64,000 bases of DNA from Erwinia persicina (GTDB lineage Bacteria; Pseudomonadota; Gammaproteobacteria; Enterobacterales; Enterobacteriaceae): positions 948,830 through 1,012,829 of the forward strand of contig NZ_JACYMO010000001.1 in NCBI RefSeq assembly GCF_014838825.1, written 5' to 3'. How positions within the stretch are numbered: the first letter of the stretch is position 1; each line of letters opens with the position of its first letter. The position numbers were made by a program, and so were the translations under genes. This document shows positions 53,256-61,937 of the stretch, in pieces. The notes under the pieces are model-generated. The model had not been told where the DNA came from. It saw nothing but the letters and a program-made list of their open reading frames with translations, and did not search any database.

Positions 53256-54014
53256 TTACTCCTCAATAACGGGTTTGGTCACCAGCAACGTGCCGGACTG
53301 TGAAGAGGCCACCGGATGGCTGCGATTACGTTTCTGCGCAATGCGCCGCTCCAGCCAGTTCGCCAGCCACGTCAGACTGAAACAGATGATGTAATAGCTC
53401 AGTGCCACAATGGCAAACACCTGGAAAGGTTTGGTCAGCAGCTGGTTATTGACCTGGTTGGCCGCAAACGTCAGCTCAGGAACGTTGATCACATAGCCCA
53501 GCGTGCTGTCTTTAATAATCGAGACCAGCTGGCTGACCAGGCTTGGTAACATGTTGTAGAGCGCCTGCGGCAGGATCACCAGACGGAAGGTGCGGGTGTA
53601 GCTCATGCCCAGCGCACGTGATGCCTCGTACTGCCCCGGCGGTAGCGCCTGGATACCGGCACGGACGATCTCCGCGATATAGGCACTTTCATAGATCACC
53701 AGGGTGATCAGCATGGTGCCGAAGCCGCTCAGGGTGTGCCCCAGTAACAGCGGCAGACAGAAGTAGGTCCAGAACACCACCATCAGCAGCGGGATACCGC
53801 GCAGCACGTACACCCAGGCGGTCGCTGGCCAGCGCAGCCAGCGGTAAGGTGACACACGTGCCACGCTTAGCAGTACGCCTAGCGGCAGCGCAAACACAAT
53901 CGCCAGTAATGACACCAGTAAGGTACAGAGCACCCCGCCCAGCGGGCCGTTCGGATACTGCCCCATCAGGAACAACATGCCGTTCTGCTGTAAAATCGTC
54001 AGCATTTCCGTCAT
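53256..54014 (-). CDS. Polar amino-acid ABC permease a
   Basis: A 252-residue HisM/GlnP-type permease with about five helices. The coupling motif is YEASRALGMSYTRTFRLVIL then PQALYNMLPSLVSQ; other blocks are YVLRGIPLLMVVFWTYF and YESAYIAEIVRAGIQ. It forms a heterodimer with permease b, whose gene ends six bases upstream. Confidence 0.9.
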   Translation of the reverse strand: MTEMLTILQQNGMLFLMGQYPNGPLGGVLCTLLVSLLAIVFALPLGVLLSVARVSPYRWLRWPATAWVYVLRGIPLLMVVFWTYFCLPLLLGHTLSGFGTMLITLVIYESAYIAEIVRAGIQALPPGQYEASRALGMSYTRTFRLVILPQALYNMLPSLVSQLVSIIKDSTLGYVINVPELTFAANQVNNQLLTKPFQVFAIVALSYYIICFSLTWLANWLERRIAQKRNRSHPVASSQSGTLLVTKPVIEE

Positions 54015-54020
54015 CAGACG

Positions 54021-54722
54021 TTACCTCGCATAGACACGTTGGAAACGTTGCGCCAGCAGCGCACCCGCGCCCATCAACAACAAAGAGAAGAACAGGTAAC
54101 AGAGCGTTGACACCAGGTATGCTTCAAAGGTACGGAAGGTGTAGTTTTCGATTTCCCGCGTCACGTAGGTCAGGTCTGCCACGCCAATCACCATCGCCAG
54201 ACTGGTGTTTTTAAACAGCAGCACCGTGTGGTTAATCAGTGCAGGTAACGCATTACGAATGCCCTGCGGCAGAATGATCAGATGCATCGACTGCATATAT
54301 CCCATGCCGAGGGCGCGGGCGGCTTCCGTCTGCCCCTCCGGCGTTGCACGCAGCCCGCTGCGGATGTCCTCGGAAAAATACGCCGCCTGGCACAATCCCA
54401 GCGCCACCAGTGAGAAGACAAATTCGGCGTTGAAATCATTCAGCCACATCTGCACCGATTCCGGCAGCAGCGTGGGGATAGCGAAGTACCACATCATCAG
54501 CTGGATCAGCGTAGGCACATTGCGGTGATAAGAGACATAAGCGGCCACCAGCCACTGCAATACGCGCAGATTACTGAGGCGGATCACCACCAGCAGCATC
54601 GCCAGTACCATCGCCAGCAGCCAGGAACCCAGCGCCAGTTGCAGCGTGAGCAGCATGCCGTCGATGATCATCTGCCCGTACTGGCCATGCAGAATGACGC
54701 TAAAATCAAGTGAACCGTTCAT
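54021..54722 (-). CDS. Polar amino-acid ABC permease b
   Basis: A 233-residue HisQ/GltK-type permease with about five helices. The coupling motif is QTEAARALGMGYMQSMHLII then LPQGIRNALPALIN; VSYHRNVPTLIQLMMWYFAI is the typical upstream block. Partner of permease a. Confidence 0.9.
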   Translation of the reverse strand: MNGSLDFSVILHGQYGQMIIDGMLLTLQLALGSWLLAMVLAMLLVVIRLSNLRVLQWLVAAYVSYHRNVPTLIQLMMWYFAIPTLLPESVQMWLNDFNAEFVFSLVALGLCQAAYFSEDIRSGLRATPEGQTEAARALGMGYMQSMHLIILPQGIRNALPALINHTVLLFKNTSLAMVIGVADLTYVTREIENYTFRTFEAYLVSTLCYLFFSLLLMGAGALLAQRFQRVYAR

Positions 54723-54751
54723 TGTCGCTTGCCCCTCAGTTAATCAGCTTA

Positions 54752-55504
54752 TCAGCGGGTAGCATTGCCAGGACGCATGGTCGACAGCCCACCCGGTACC
54801 TGGAGTGTCGGCGTGATCTCGATATGACCAATATTCACCGCCACCGGGGCGGCCAGCGCAAAGGCCACGGTATCGGCGATATCTTTGGCCTGCGGCAGCT
54901 CAAAGCCATCGATAAACTGGCGGCGTGCGCCCTCTTTATCTCCGGAGACATTACCGAAGATATCTGTCGCCACACGGCCTGGGCAGATTTCGGTGATACG
55001 CACACGTTTGCCATAACAGTCGACACGCAGCTGACGGGAGAGTGCATGTACGCCCGCTTTGGTGGCGTGGTAAATCGAGTTGCCGCCGAAGTTGTAGATC
55101 GCCGCAATCGAGGTGATGTTGATCACATGGCCGCAGTCACGCTCCATCATGCCCGGCACCAGCAGGCGGCAGAGATGCAGCACGGCGCGCAGGTTCACAT
55201 CCACCTGGGTGTCGACATGCTGCTCTTCGGCATTAAGAATGGAGCCAGGATGCGAAACCCCTGCGTTATTGACCAGAATGTCAATCGGCAGGTCGCGGCA
55301 GACTTCGGTCAGTGCGTTAACATCTGCAACATCCACCACGTGGGGAATACACCCGGTGCGGGCCGCCAGGCGTTCCAGCTCATCACTGCGTCGTGCCAGC
55401 GCATGCACCACAATGCCCTCTTTACACAGGCGCTCGACGATGGCTTCCCCCATGCCGGCGGATGCGCCAGTGACCAGGGCCGTTTTGTAATCTGAAAAAG
55501 GCAT
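54752..55504 (-). CDS. Short-chain dehydrogenase/reductase (YdfG-like)
   Basis: A 250-residue NAD(P)-dependent oxidoreductase. Cofactor motif TGASAGMG at residues 12-19, NNAG near residue 80, and the catalytic Ser-Tyr-Lys in NITSIAAIYNFGGNSIYHAT then KAG. The whole resembles the YdfG group, which oxidises 3-hydroxy acids such as serine and its analogues. It is the first gene of the transporter unit; a Nac-like ATAAG-N5-CTTAT site lies 83 bp upstream. A role in reducing or oxidising an intermediate of the adjacent pathway is inferred. Confidence 0.85.
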   Translation of the reverse strand: MPFSDYKTALVTGASAGMGEAIVERLCKEGIVVHALARRSDELERLAARTGCIPHVVDVADVNALTEVCRDLPIDILVNNAGVSHPGSILNAEEQHVDTQVDVNLRAVLHLCRLLVPGMMERDCGHVINITSIAAIYNFGGNSIYHATKAGVHALSRQLRVDCYGKRVRITEICPGRVATDIFGNVSGDKEGARRQFIDGFELPQAKDIADTVAFALAAPVAVNIGHIEITPTLQVPGGLSTMRPGNATR

Positions 55505-55586
55505 AATGCACTCCTGTTATTCTTCTGGTGTTTTGACTCTATCCCCCCGGGCTTGCCAGGGGGTAAGAGGTAAAGCCTTTGTGGCA

Positions 55587-55601
55587 ATAAGCCACTCTTA
55601 T
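55587..55601. promoter_or_regulatory. Nac-type site ATAAG-N5-CTTAT upstream of the dehydrogenase-transporter unit
   Basis: Perfect palindromic arms ATAAG / CTTAT with five bases between. This also satisfies ATA-N9-TAT, the recognition rule of the LysR protein Nac. It lies in the 105-bp gap between pxpA and the dehydrogenase gene. The same element occurs at 58576-58590 and 63223-63237. Confidence 0.6.
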
Positions 55602-55609
55602 AACCGGGC

Positions 55610-56383
55610 TTAACGGCCTTTTTGTTGTGACAGCGATCTGATTTCTCCGCCATTTGCCTGGATATCCCGGCGCAGACGCGCAATCAGAGCCAGCGCCCCC
55701 GGCGTGTCACCGTGCAGCAAAATGGAGGACACATTCATCGGCAGCCGCGTGCCGTCGATGGCCGTGATGGATCCGGTGGTCAGCAGGTCGATCACCCGGC
55801 GGCTCACCTCTTCCACATCATGAATAACGGCTCCCGGCGAACCGCGCGGCACCAGCAGGCCATTAGCCTGAAAGGCCCGGTCGGCCAGGAAGGTACAGGC
55901 AACGTGCAGCCCCAGTTCCCGGGCGCAGCGTTCAACGGCATTGCCCGGCGTGGTGCTGATAATCAGCGCGGGATCAAAAGCCTGCACCGCCTGTAACAGC
56001 GGCCGTGCCAGCGTCTCCTCTTCTGCCGCCATATTGCCCAGTGCGCCGTGAAAACTCATGTGCGTCAGCGGATAGTGGGCAGCACGGGCAAAGCCGGATA
56101 ACGCCCCCAGTTGATAGGTGACATCGTGCGCAAGCCGGGCCGGGTCGATCTGCATCCGGCGGCGACCAAACCCCTGTAAATCCGGGAAACCAACGTGGGC
56201 ACCCAGGTCAACACCGTGTTGTTTCGCCAGCGCAACGCTGCGAGCCATAATGGTGGCGTCCCCCGCATGAAATCCGCAGGCCACGTTCGCCGAGCTGATC
56301 AGTGCCATCAGTCCGGCATCATCCCCGAGGGTGTAGTCGCCAAAGCCTTCGCCGAGGTCGGCGTTAAGATCGATGCTGCGCAT
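55610..56383 (-). CDS. pxpA: 5-oxoprolinase subunit A PxpA (LamB/YcsF)
   Basis: A 257-residue subunit of the ATP-dependent 5-oxoprolinase, which opens the lactam 5-oxoproline to glutamate. The family signature is complete: IDLNADLGEGFGDYTLGDDA, ISSANVACGFHAGDATIMAR, GVDLGAHVGFPDLQGFGRR and FLADRAFQANGLLVPRGSPG. It overlaps the preceding biotinyl-like gene by 20 bases. The complex requires PxpB and PxpC, encoded upstream in the same operon. Confidence 0.94.
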   Translation of the reverse strand: MRSIDLNADLGEGFGDYTLGDDAGLMALISSANVACGFHAGDATIMARSVALAKQHGVDLGAHVGFPDLQGFGRRRMQIDPARLAHDVTYQLGALSGFARAAHYPLTHMSFHGALGNMAAEEETLARPLLQAVQAFDPALIISTTPGNAVERCARELGLHVACTFLADRAFQANGLLVPRGSPGAVIHDVEEVSRRVIDLLTTGSITAIDGTRLPMNVSSILLHGDTPGALALIARLRRDIQANGGEIRSLSQQKGR

Positions 56384-56819
56384 GGCTCTGTTCCTCTGTC
56401 TGTGGTTTTTCCTGCGGCAGCAATTGCATCAGCGCCTGGGCGTACTCCACTGCCTGACCTTGTGTCGCCTCAATGCTTGTCAGGATGCCGTCCTGCGGCG
56501 CACGGACCGGCAGGCAAAGCGGCCCGGCCTGAACCAGCGCCAACAGACAGCCTGCTTCCACCGGCCCGGAAACGGGGCCGACGTTTTTACCGCTCAACGG
56601 GTCCTGTAACCAGAGGCGGCCCGGCATCGGTGCCGTGACGGCAACCGGCATGACGGGCAATGCTATGGCAGCAACCGGCTCGGGGGCGGCGGCGGGCCGC
56701 TGACTTCCCGGCTGACAGGTCATGCGAATGGCATAGTCCGCGCTGTTAATTTGCAGGCTGGTCAGGCCGCTACGCTGCATCTGATTGACCAGGCCCTGTA
56801 ACTCTCGAAATGCTAACAT
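56364..56819 (-). CDS. AccB-like biotinyl-domain protein lacking the biotin-acceptor lysine
   Basis: A 151-residue protein with the architecture of biotin carboxyl carrier protein AccB: an N-terminal helical part (LQGLVNQMQRSGLTSLQINS), an Ala/Pro linker, and a biotinyl domain opening APMPGRLW. Where AccB has the biotinylation motif AMKM, this protein reads AGPL (residues 98-101), so the modified lysine is a proline. It therefore cannot be biotinylated in the normal way. The gene lies between pxpC and pxpA; AccB/AccC-like genes are often seen with pxp genes. No biotin carboxylase is in the window. Start ATG 56819 has AAGGAG upstream. Confidence 0.8.
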   Translation of the reverse strand: MLAFRELQGLVNQMQRSGLTSLQINSADYAIRMTCQPGSQRPAAAPEPVAAIALPVMPVAVTAPMPGRLWLQDPLSGKNVGPVSGPVEAGCLLALVQAGPLCLPVRAPQDGILTSIEATQGQAVEYAQALMQLLPQEKPQTEEQSHAQHRS

Positions 56820-56838
56820 TCGTTCTCCTTTTATCGGG

Positions 56839-57807
56839 TCAGCCCGCGCTACGGCGGTAACGTTCAATCTGATGACACAGGTTATCCAGCCAGCGGTCCT
56901 GCACCTGCTGTGCCTGCTGTGCCTGAAGCCGATCCACTTCCACAAAACGTACCTGGCTGCCCACCGGCACCTGTCCCAACAGCCACATGTCGGCGTCGAT
57001 CACCGTCCCCAGTTTCGGATAGCCTCCGCTGGGTTGTGCATCACGCATCTGAATAATCGGCTGGCCGCTATGGGTGACCTGGATAACGCCCGGGATGATG
57101 CCGTGAGAACGCATCTCCAGCGGCACTTTTGCCACCAGCCCTTCGCCTTCCAACCGGTAGCCGTAGCGGTTGCTTTGCGGTGTGATACGCCACGACTGCT
57201 GCCAGAAGCGCTGGACCGATTCCGCCGTGAAGCGGGTGTATTCGGTCGCGGGCAGCACGCGGATTTCCGACACCTGCAATGGGCCTGCTTGCAACGTCAG
57301 TCGTGGTGAGGGAATACCGAAGTCAGAGGCACCGCGATAGTCAGGGGTGCGGGCGTTCAGCCGGTCGCCTGCCCTGAGGCCGCGTCCCTGCCAGCCGCCA
57401 AATTCACCGCGTAACTGCGTGCTGCGCGAACCGAGCACCCGGGGAACATCCACCCCACCCGGCAGGTGCAGATAGCTGCGGGCGGAAAAACGCGAGGCAT
57501 TGAGCGTCAGCACTTGGCCTGCGCGGGCGTGTGCCACCCACCATGCGGGAACCGGCTTGCCGTCCAGCGAGGCCTGGCTGTCGCCGCCGCTCAGGGCAAA
57601 CAGGCCATCGCTATGAAAACGGACACGGAAAGGAAACAGCGGGACTTCAATCACTGCGTCGTCCGGGTGATTACCCAGCAGCGCATTACCGAGGCGCAGC
57701 GCCAGAGGGTCCATCACCCCCGCCGTACCGACGCCGTAATGCAGCGCGCCGAAGCGACCATTGTCCTGCACGCTGGTGAGCGGTGTGGTACGTTCAATTT
57801 CGATCAT
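56839..57807 (-). CDS. pxpC: 5-oxoprolinase subunit C PxpC
   Basis: A 322-residue subunit of the allophanate-hydrolase-subunit-2 family. Blocks: TSVQDNGRFGALHYGVGTAG, DPLALRLGNALLGN, FALSGGDSQASLDGKPVP, YLHLPGGVDVPRVLGSRSTQ and DAQPSGGYPKLGTVIDADMW. Its ATG overlaps the pxpB stop codon by four bases. With PxpB it phosphorylates and positions the lactam for opening. Confidence 0.94.
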   Translation of the reverse strand: MIEIERTTPLTSVQDNGRFGALHYGVGTAGVMDPLALRLGNALLGNHPDDAVIEVPLFPFRVRFHSDGLFALSGGDSQASLDGKPVPAWWVAHARAGQVLTLNASRFSARSYLHLPGGVDVPRVLGSRSTQLRGEFGGWQGRGLRAGDRLNARTPDYRGASDFGIPSPRLTLQAGPLQVSEIRVLPATEYTRFTAESVQRFWQQSWRITPQSNRYGYRLEGEGLVAKVPLEMRSHGIIPGVIQVTHSGQPIIQMRDAQPSGGYPKLGTVIDADMWLLGQVPVGSQVRFVEVDRLQAQQAQQVQDRWLDNLCHQIERYRRSAG

Positions 57808-58475
57808 GCCAGCACCTTTTCCACGCGAAAACGAATGCTGTCACCGGGCTGCAAGCGCACCGGCGGTTCAGCGTGGGCATCAAAGAAGATAAAATCCGTG
57901 CGGCCGATGGTGTTCCAGCCGCTCGGTCCGGCGGAGGCGGAAACGCCCGTCTGCACACCGCCAATCGACACTGAACCACCGGGAATGCTCTGCACCGGGG
58001 TACTGCGGCGTGGCGTGGCGATCTGCGGGTCCATATTGCCGAGATAGCAGTAACCGGGATGGCTACCGAGGGCATAAACCGGATAGAGGGGTTCGCTGTG
58101 ACGCTGAACGATTTCCTGGATCGTCATACCGGTGTGTTCCGCCACATCGCAAATATGCGGCCCCGGTTCGCCACCGTAGATGACGTTCAGTTCGATGATG
58201 CGCCCGGAGAAGGTTTTACTCTCCCCCCGCTCCCACTGGCGCAGCAGCTGTTCCGGCAGCAATGCGGCCCCGCACCACTGTGGGTCGAACACCAGCATCA
58301 GGTTGTTCATCCCCGGCACCACGCCGCGAATACTGTTCAGCCTGGCGCTGTAGTCTGCCAGCGCCCAGATGCGCTGCTGGTTCACGAGTGAGAGTGCCCC
58401 CGGCGCTTCAAACAGCAGCGCGTGGGTGCCCAGCCAGCTGATTTGCGGTGCCTGTAACTGACCTGCTGGATCCAT
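57804..58475 (-). CDS. pxpB: 5-oxoprolinase subunit B PxpB (KipI-like)
   Basis: A 223-residue subunit of the allophanate-hydrolase-subunit-1 family. Blocks: GTHALLFEAPGALSLVNQQR, VIYGGEPGPHICDVAEHTGM, YPVYALGSHPGYCYLGNMDP and GSVSIGGVQTGVSASAGPSGW. It is the first gene of the leftward operon pxpB-pxpC-AccB-like-pxpA. A Nac-type site lies 100 bp upstream. Confidence 0.94.
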   Translation of the reverse strand: MDPAGQLQAPQISWLGTHALLFEAPGALSLVNQQRIWALADYSARLNSIRGVVPGMNNLMLVFDPQWCGAALLPEQLLRQWERGESKTFSGRIIELNVIYGGEPGPHICDVAEHTGMTIQEIVQRHSEPLYPVYALGSHPGYCYLGNMDPQIATPRRSTPVQSIPGGSVSIGGVQTGVSASAGPSGWNTIGRTDFIFFDAHAEPPVRLQPGDSIRFRVEKVLA

Positions 58476-58575
58476 TCCTCATCCTCAACATCATATCCGT
58501 CAACGGAAAGCCCGACATAAGGCCACTGTAGCCCGGTCGTTCTGCCAGTCTGTAAGAGGGTTTCGCTTTAGGGGG

Positions 58576-58590
58576 ATAAGACAGACTTAT
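58576..58590. promoter_or_regulatory. Nac-type site ATAAG-N5-CTTAT upstream of pxpB
   Basis: ATAAG-ACAGA-CTTAT, a perfect five-base palindrome that fits ATA-N9-TAT. It lies between the pxpB start and the ERIC element and is a likely binding site of the Nac-like regulator encoded next to it. Confidence 0.6.
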
Positions 58591-58591
58591 T

Positions 58592-58706
58592 ACTCTTCAT
58601 CTTTCAAGCTGTAGGGGCGTTGGCTGCCCCCCAGTCACATAGTTATCTATGCTCCTGGGGATTGGCGGGTTTGCCGCCTTCCTACCGCTCGAATGATTTT
58701 GAGTCA
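58592..58706 (+). repeat. ERIC-type intergenic repeat
   Basis: Carries the conserved ERIC blocks: CATCTTTCAAGC at one end, GCGTTGGCTGC, CCCAGTCACATA, then TATGCTCCTGGGGATT in the middle, and GCCGCCTTCCT. It forms the usual long imperfect palindrome. It sits between the pxp operon promoter and the end of the LysR gene. Exact ends are approximate. Confidence 0.85.
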
Positions 58707-58736
58707 TTGACTCGTTGTACCCGGGATAAGTGCCGG

Positions 58737-59660
58737 TCACCCCACCAGCGTCAGTGGGCGATTGTCCTGGGTGCGTTCGGCCATCAGCGCCAGCAGGATT
58801 TTTTTCACCGCCTCGGCAGGCTGTGAAAGCGGCAGGTGATCTGAGGTACAAAATGAGAGTGGCGCCTGAATGCCCGGATCGACAATCTTCGCCATGCGTG
58901 CATGGGCCTGCGCCACCATGTTGCGCGCAATGGACTCCGGCAGAATAGTGGCACCGAGGTTCTTATCCAGCGCCAGCGCCAGTGTGGAGGCTGACTCAAT
59001 TTCACATTTTACGCTGTAAGAGAGGTTTTTCTGCACGAAGGCTTCATCGACCAGTTTGCGCATAATGTTGTAAGGACGCGGCAGGAACAGCTCCAGATGT
59101 GCAATCTCTTGCAGGGTAACGGTTTTACCAAAGCTGGCGGTGGCCTGCGGCGTCACCAGATACAGGTCCTCTTTCATCAGCGGGATAAACGCCAGCCCGT
59201 GCACCTGACGGTTGCCATACAGCACCGCCATATCCATACGCCCGCTCATGATCAGTTCACTGAGGGTGGTGCCGAAGCTTTCATTAAAATAGAGCAAAAT
59301 GCCCGGGTGCTGTTTACGCACTTCTTCCATCAGCGGCAAGGCCAGCAGCGAGGCCGCCGTACCGGGCGCCAGCCCGACCGACACCTGCCCACTCAGTGCC
59401 TGCCCGGCACCATCAATAGCACTTTGTGCCTGTTCGCACTGGCGCAGGATCGCCTGGGCGTGCGCATAAAGAATATTGCCCGCCTCGGTGGGCGTGACGC
59501 CGCGTTTGGTGCGGATCAGCAGTTGCTGTTTGACTTCGCCTTCCAGCGATGCCAGCTGCTGGCTGAGGGCAGGCTGCGCGATGTGCAGAATATCAGCTGC
59601 CTGAGTCAAACTGCCGACATCGACAATTTTGATAAAGTATTTGAGCCGCCTGAGATTCAT
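58737..59660 (-). CDS. Nac-like LysR-family regulator
   Basis: A 307-residue LysR-type factor close to Nac (305 residues). The DNA-binding half LRRLKYFIKIVDVGSLTQAA, LHIAQPALSQQLASLEGE and LLIRTKRGVTPTEAGNIL is almost the Nac sequence, while the effector half diverges. So it should recognise Nac-like DNA (ATA-N9-TAT) but respond to another signal. I start at ATG 59660 (MNLRRLKYF) with AGGAAGG upstream; a longer reading to 59876 only covers the promoter region. Three matching sites lie upstream of genes of this module. Confidence 0.88.
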   Translation of the reverse strand: MNLRRLKYFIKIVDVGSLTQAADILHIAQPALSQQLASLEGEVKQQLLIRTKRGVTPTEAGNILYAHAQAILRQCEQAQSAIDGAGQALSGQVSVGLAPGTAASLLALPLMEEVRKQHPGILLYFNESFGTTLSELIMSGRMDMAVLYGNRQVHGLAFIPLMKEDLYLVTPQATASFGKTVTLQEIAHLELFLPRPYNIMRKLVDEAFVQKNLSYSVKCEIESASTLALALDKNLGATILPESIARNMVAQAHARMAKIVDPGIQAPLSFCTSDHLPLSQPAEAVKKILLALMAERTQDNRPLTLVG

Positions 59661-59857
59661 CGTGACCTTCCTCTTCTGCGCTGCGGTAACCATCGGGTGA
59701 AGGGGAATATAGCAAGATCCAGACCACTCTAAGGGTGAGCGCCGACACACCAGGAAAGTTAATATGTAAAACAGTGAGATAGATCTCGATCTTAACCGTT
59801 TTTTAACATCCTTTTTCTCCGTTCTGTGATGCAGCGCTGCACCAATAAATGGCTTTT

Positions 59858-59884
59858 GCTTATGGCTCTGCCCCATCCATAAGC
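59858..59884. promoter_or_regulatory. Inverted repeat between the LysR and aminotransferase genes
   Basis: Perfect eight-base arms GCTTATGG / CCATAAGC with an 11-base spacer, in the 315-bp divergent gap, about 90 bp upstream of the aminotransferase. A LysR-type operator is likely. The half-site CTTAT / ATAAG is shared with the other sites but in the opposite order. Nothing else is recognised in 59661-59975. Confidence 0.55.
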
Positions 59885-59975
59885 TTTCGCTCTTGAATCA
59901 GAACAAACTCCTCTTAGCCGAAGCGCGCCGGTGTTCGTAACTTAAGGCTATTACGCCACCGACCGGAGTGTTGCC

Positions 59976-61184
59976 ATGAGTGCCATCCATATTGCTAATC
60001 GCGTTACCCGCATTAAACCCTCGCCGAGCAGTACCGCTTCCGACCGCGCCAATGCGCTAAAACGTGCCGGAAAATCGATTGTTAATCTGGTGGTGGGTGA
60101 GCCGGACTTTGACACCCCCGCGGTGATCCGTCAGGCCGCCAGCGCCGCGATTGAGCGGGGCGAAACACGCTATACACAGAACAATGGTACCCCTGCACTG
60201 CGTACGGCGATCGCAGAGAAGTTCCTGCGCGAAAACCGTCTGACGGTGAATGCCGACGATGTGATTGTCACTAACGGGGCCAAGAGCGCCATTTTTAACG
60301 CCTTTGCCGCCACGCTGGAAACCGGCGATGAAGTGCTGATCCCGGCACCTTTCTGGGTTTCCTATCCGGATATGGTGCTGGCCTGCGATGGCCGCCCGGT
60401 GATTGTCACCTGTAGCGAGCAGGACGGGTTCAAACTGACACCGGAAAATCTGCGCGCGTCGATTACCAGCCGCTGCCGCTGGCTGCTGATTAACTCCCCT
60501 TCCAACCCGAGCGGTGCCAGCTATACGCGTGCCGAGCTGCGCGCACTGGCCGATGTGCTGCTGGATTATCCGCACCTGGCGATCATGACCGACGATATTT
60601 ACGAGCATATCCGCTATGACAATGCGCCGAATGTGCATCTGCTGGAGGTGGAGCCGCGCCTTGCTGACCGTACCCTGATCGTCAACGGCGTGTCGAAAAC
60701 CTACGCTATGACCGGCTGGCGTATCGGTTATGCCACCGGGCCGAAAGCATTGATCGCGGCGATGGGCACGCTGCAATCGCAGTCCACCAGCAACGCCAGC
60801 TCCGTCAGCCAGGCTGCGGCACTGGCGGCGCTGAACAGCGGCACCGAATTTATCACCCACAGTCTGGAGGTTTACCGCCAGCGCCGTGACGACATGGCCG
60901 CCCGTCTGAATGCCATTCCCGGACTGAGCTGCCGTCTGCCGGAAGGCGCCTTTTATCTTTACGTCAACTGCGGGGGTCTGCTGGGGAAAACCACGGCGGA
61001 AGGGCAACGTCTGTCAACGGATAACGACGTGGTGCTGTGGTTGCTGGATACCGCTGGCGTTGCGGTGGTGGCTGGGGCTGCTTACGGCCTGTCGCCTTAT
61101 TTCCGCCTGTCGATTGCTACCGATTTACCTGCCTTGCAACAGGGCGCGGATCTGATTGCCGCTGCCGTTGCCAGCCTGAACTAA
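59976..61184 (+). CDS. Class I PLP-dependent aminotransferase
   Basis: A 402-residue fold-type I aminotransferase of the AspC/AspB branch. The PLP lysine is in VNGVSKTYAMTGWRIGYATG; other blocks are NLVVGEPDFDTPAVIRQAAS, YTQNNGTPALRTAIAEKFL, NSPSNPSGASYTRAELRAL and DDIYEHIRYD. The Arg for the alpha-carboxylate is in SPYFRLSIAT. It likely converts an amino acid made by the pxp enzymes to a 2-oxo acid. It is followed after 12 bp by the aldolase-like gene, so the two form an operon. Confidence 0.88.
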   Translation: MSAIHIANRVTRIKPSPSSTASDRANALKRAGKSIVNLVVGEPDFDTPAVIRQAASAAIERGETRYTQNNGTPALRTAIAEKFLRENRLTVNADDVIVTNGAKSAIFNAFAATLETGDEVLIPAPFWVSYPDMVLACDGRPVIVTCSEQDGFKLTPENLRASITSRCRWLLINSPSNPSGASYTRAELRALADVLLDYPHLAIMTDDIYEHIRYDNAPNVHLLEVEPRLADRTLIVNGVSKTYAMTGWRIGYATGPKALIAAMGTLQSQSTSNASSVSQAAALAALNSGTEFITHSLEVYRQRRDDMAARLNAIPGLSCRLPEGAFYLYVNCGGLLGKTTAEGQRLSTDNDVVLWLLDTAGVAVVAGAAYGLSPYFRLSIATDLPALQQGADLIAAAVASLN

Positions 61185-61196
61185 ACGAGGATTGTT

Positions 61197-61889
61197 ATGA
61201 CTGTTGGTAACCGTATTTTCTTACAACGTGATTTACAGGCCGCGCCCTGGGTTGAGGCGTTCCGCACCCTGCCTGCGGCTGTAGTTGCAGACTGCATGAG
61301 CCGTCTGCCTGCGCTGGCCTGCGATATTCGGCTGATGAGCAATCCGTCCCATTCCACCATGTGCGGTCTGGCGGTGACGGTCAAAGCCCGTTCCGGTTGT
61401 AATCTGATGCTGCATAAAGCGATGGATATGGCAGGTGCAGGCGATGTGATCGTGGTGTCGAACGAGGGCGATCGCAGCCAGGCGCTGATGGGGGAAGTGA
61501 TGACCACCTGGGCACGCCAGCGCAATATTGAAGGACTGGTGCTGGACGGCGCGATCCGTGATATTGAGGGCATCAGCAAGATGGATTATCACCTGTACGC
61601 TGCCGGCGTCACGCCCGGCGGGCCGTTTAAAGATGGCCCTGGTGAGATCAATGTGCCGATTGCCTGTGGGAATATTCATGTCTCGCCGGGCGATATCATT
61701 CTCGGCGATCACGATGGCGTGATAGTGATCCCCAAAGCAGACGCCGCACAGATACTGGAAGCGGCACAGGCCTACCTGATTGTTGATGAGCGCAATTTTG
61801 AACTGGCACAGCGCGGGGAGCTGGAACGGGAGTGGATCGACCCCTGGCTGGCCGGTAAGGGCGTAGAAGTGATTGACGGGCAGTATTAA
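61197..61889 (+). CDS. RraA/HMG-aldolase family protein
   Basis: A 230-residue member of the RraA-like family, which includes 4-hydroxy-4-methyl-2-oxoglutarate (HMG) aldolase. The metal and substrate residues of the aldolase branch are present: GEVMTTWARQRNIEGLVLDG then AIRD, with the DGxxRD motif, plus HDGVIVIPKAD near the end. In the aldolase branch this enzyme splits a 4-hydroxy-2-oxo-diacid into pyruvate and another oxo acid. Operon position behind an aminotransferase supports the aldolase role rather than RNase E inhibition; this is inference. Confidence 0.82.
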   Translation: MTVGNRIFLQRDLQAAPWVEAFRTLPAAVVADCMSRLPALACDIRLMSNPSHSTMCGLAVTVKARSGCNLMLHKAMDMAGAGDVIVVSNEGDRSQALMGEVMTTWARQRNIEGLVLDGAIRDIEGISKMDYHLYAAGVTPGGPFKDGPGEINVPIACGNIHVSPGDIILGDHDGVIVIPKADAAQILEAAQAYLIVDERNFELAQRGELEREWIDPWLAGKGVEVIDGQY

Positions 61890-61937
61890 GCTTTTGCGAT
61901 CTGTCGCAGGCTCTGCTGATCTGCACGATTGTCCAGG

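Noticed and set aside
61197..61889. RraA, the inhibitor of RNase E
   Set aside because: It is larger than RraA (about 161 residues) and sits in an aminotransferase operon with aldolase-type active-site residues.
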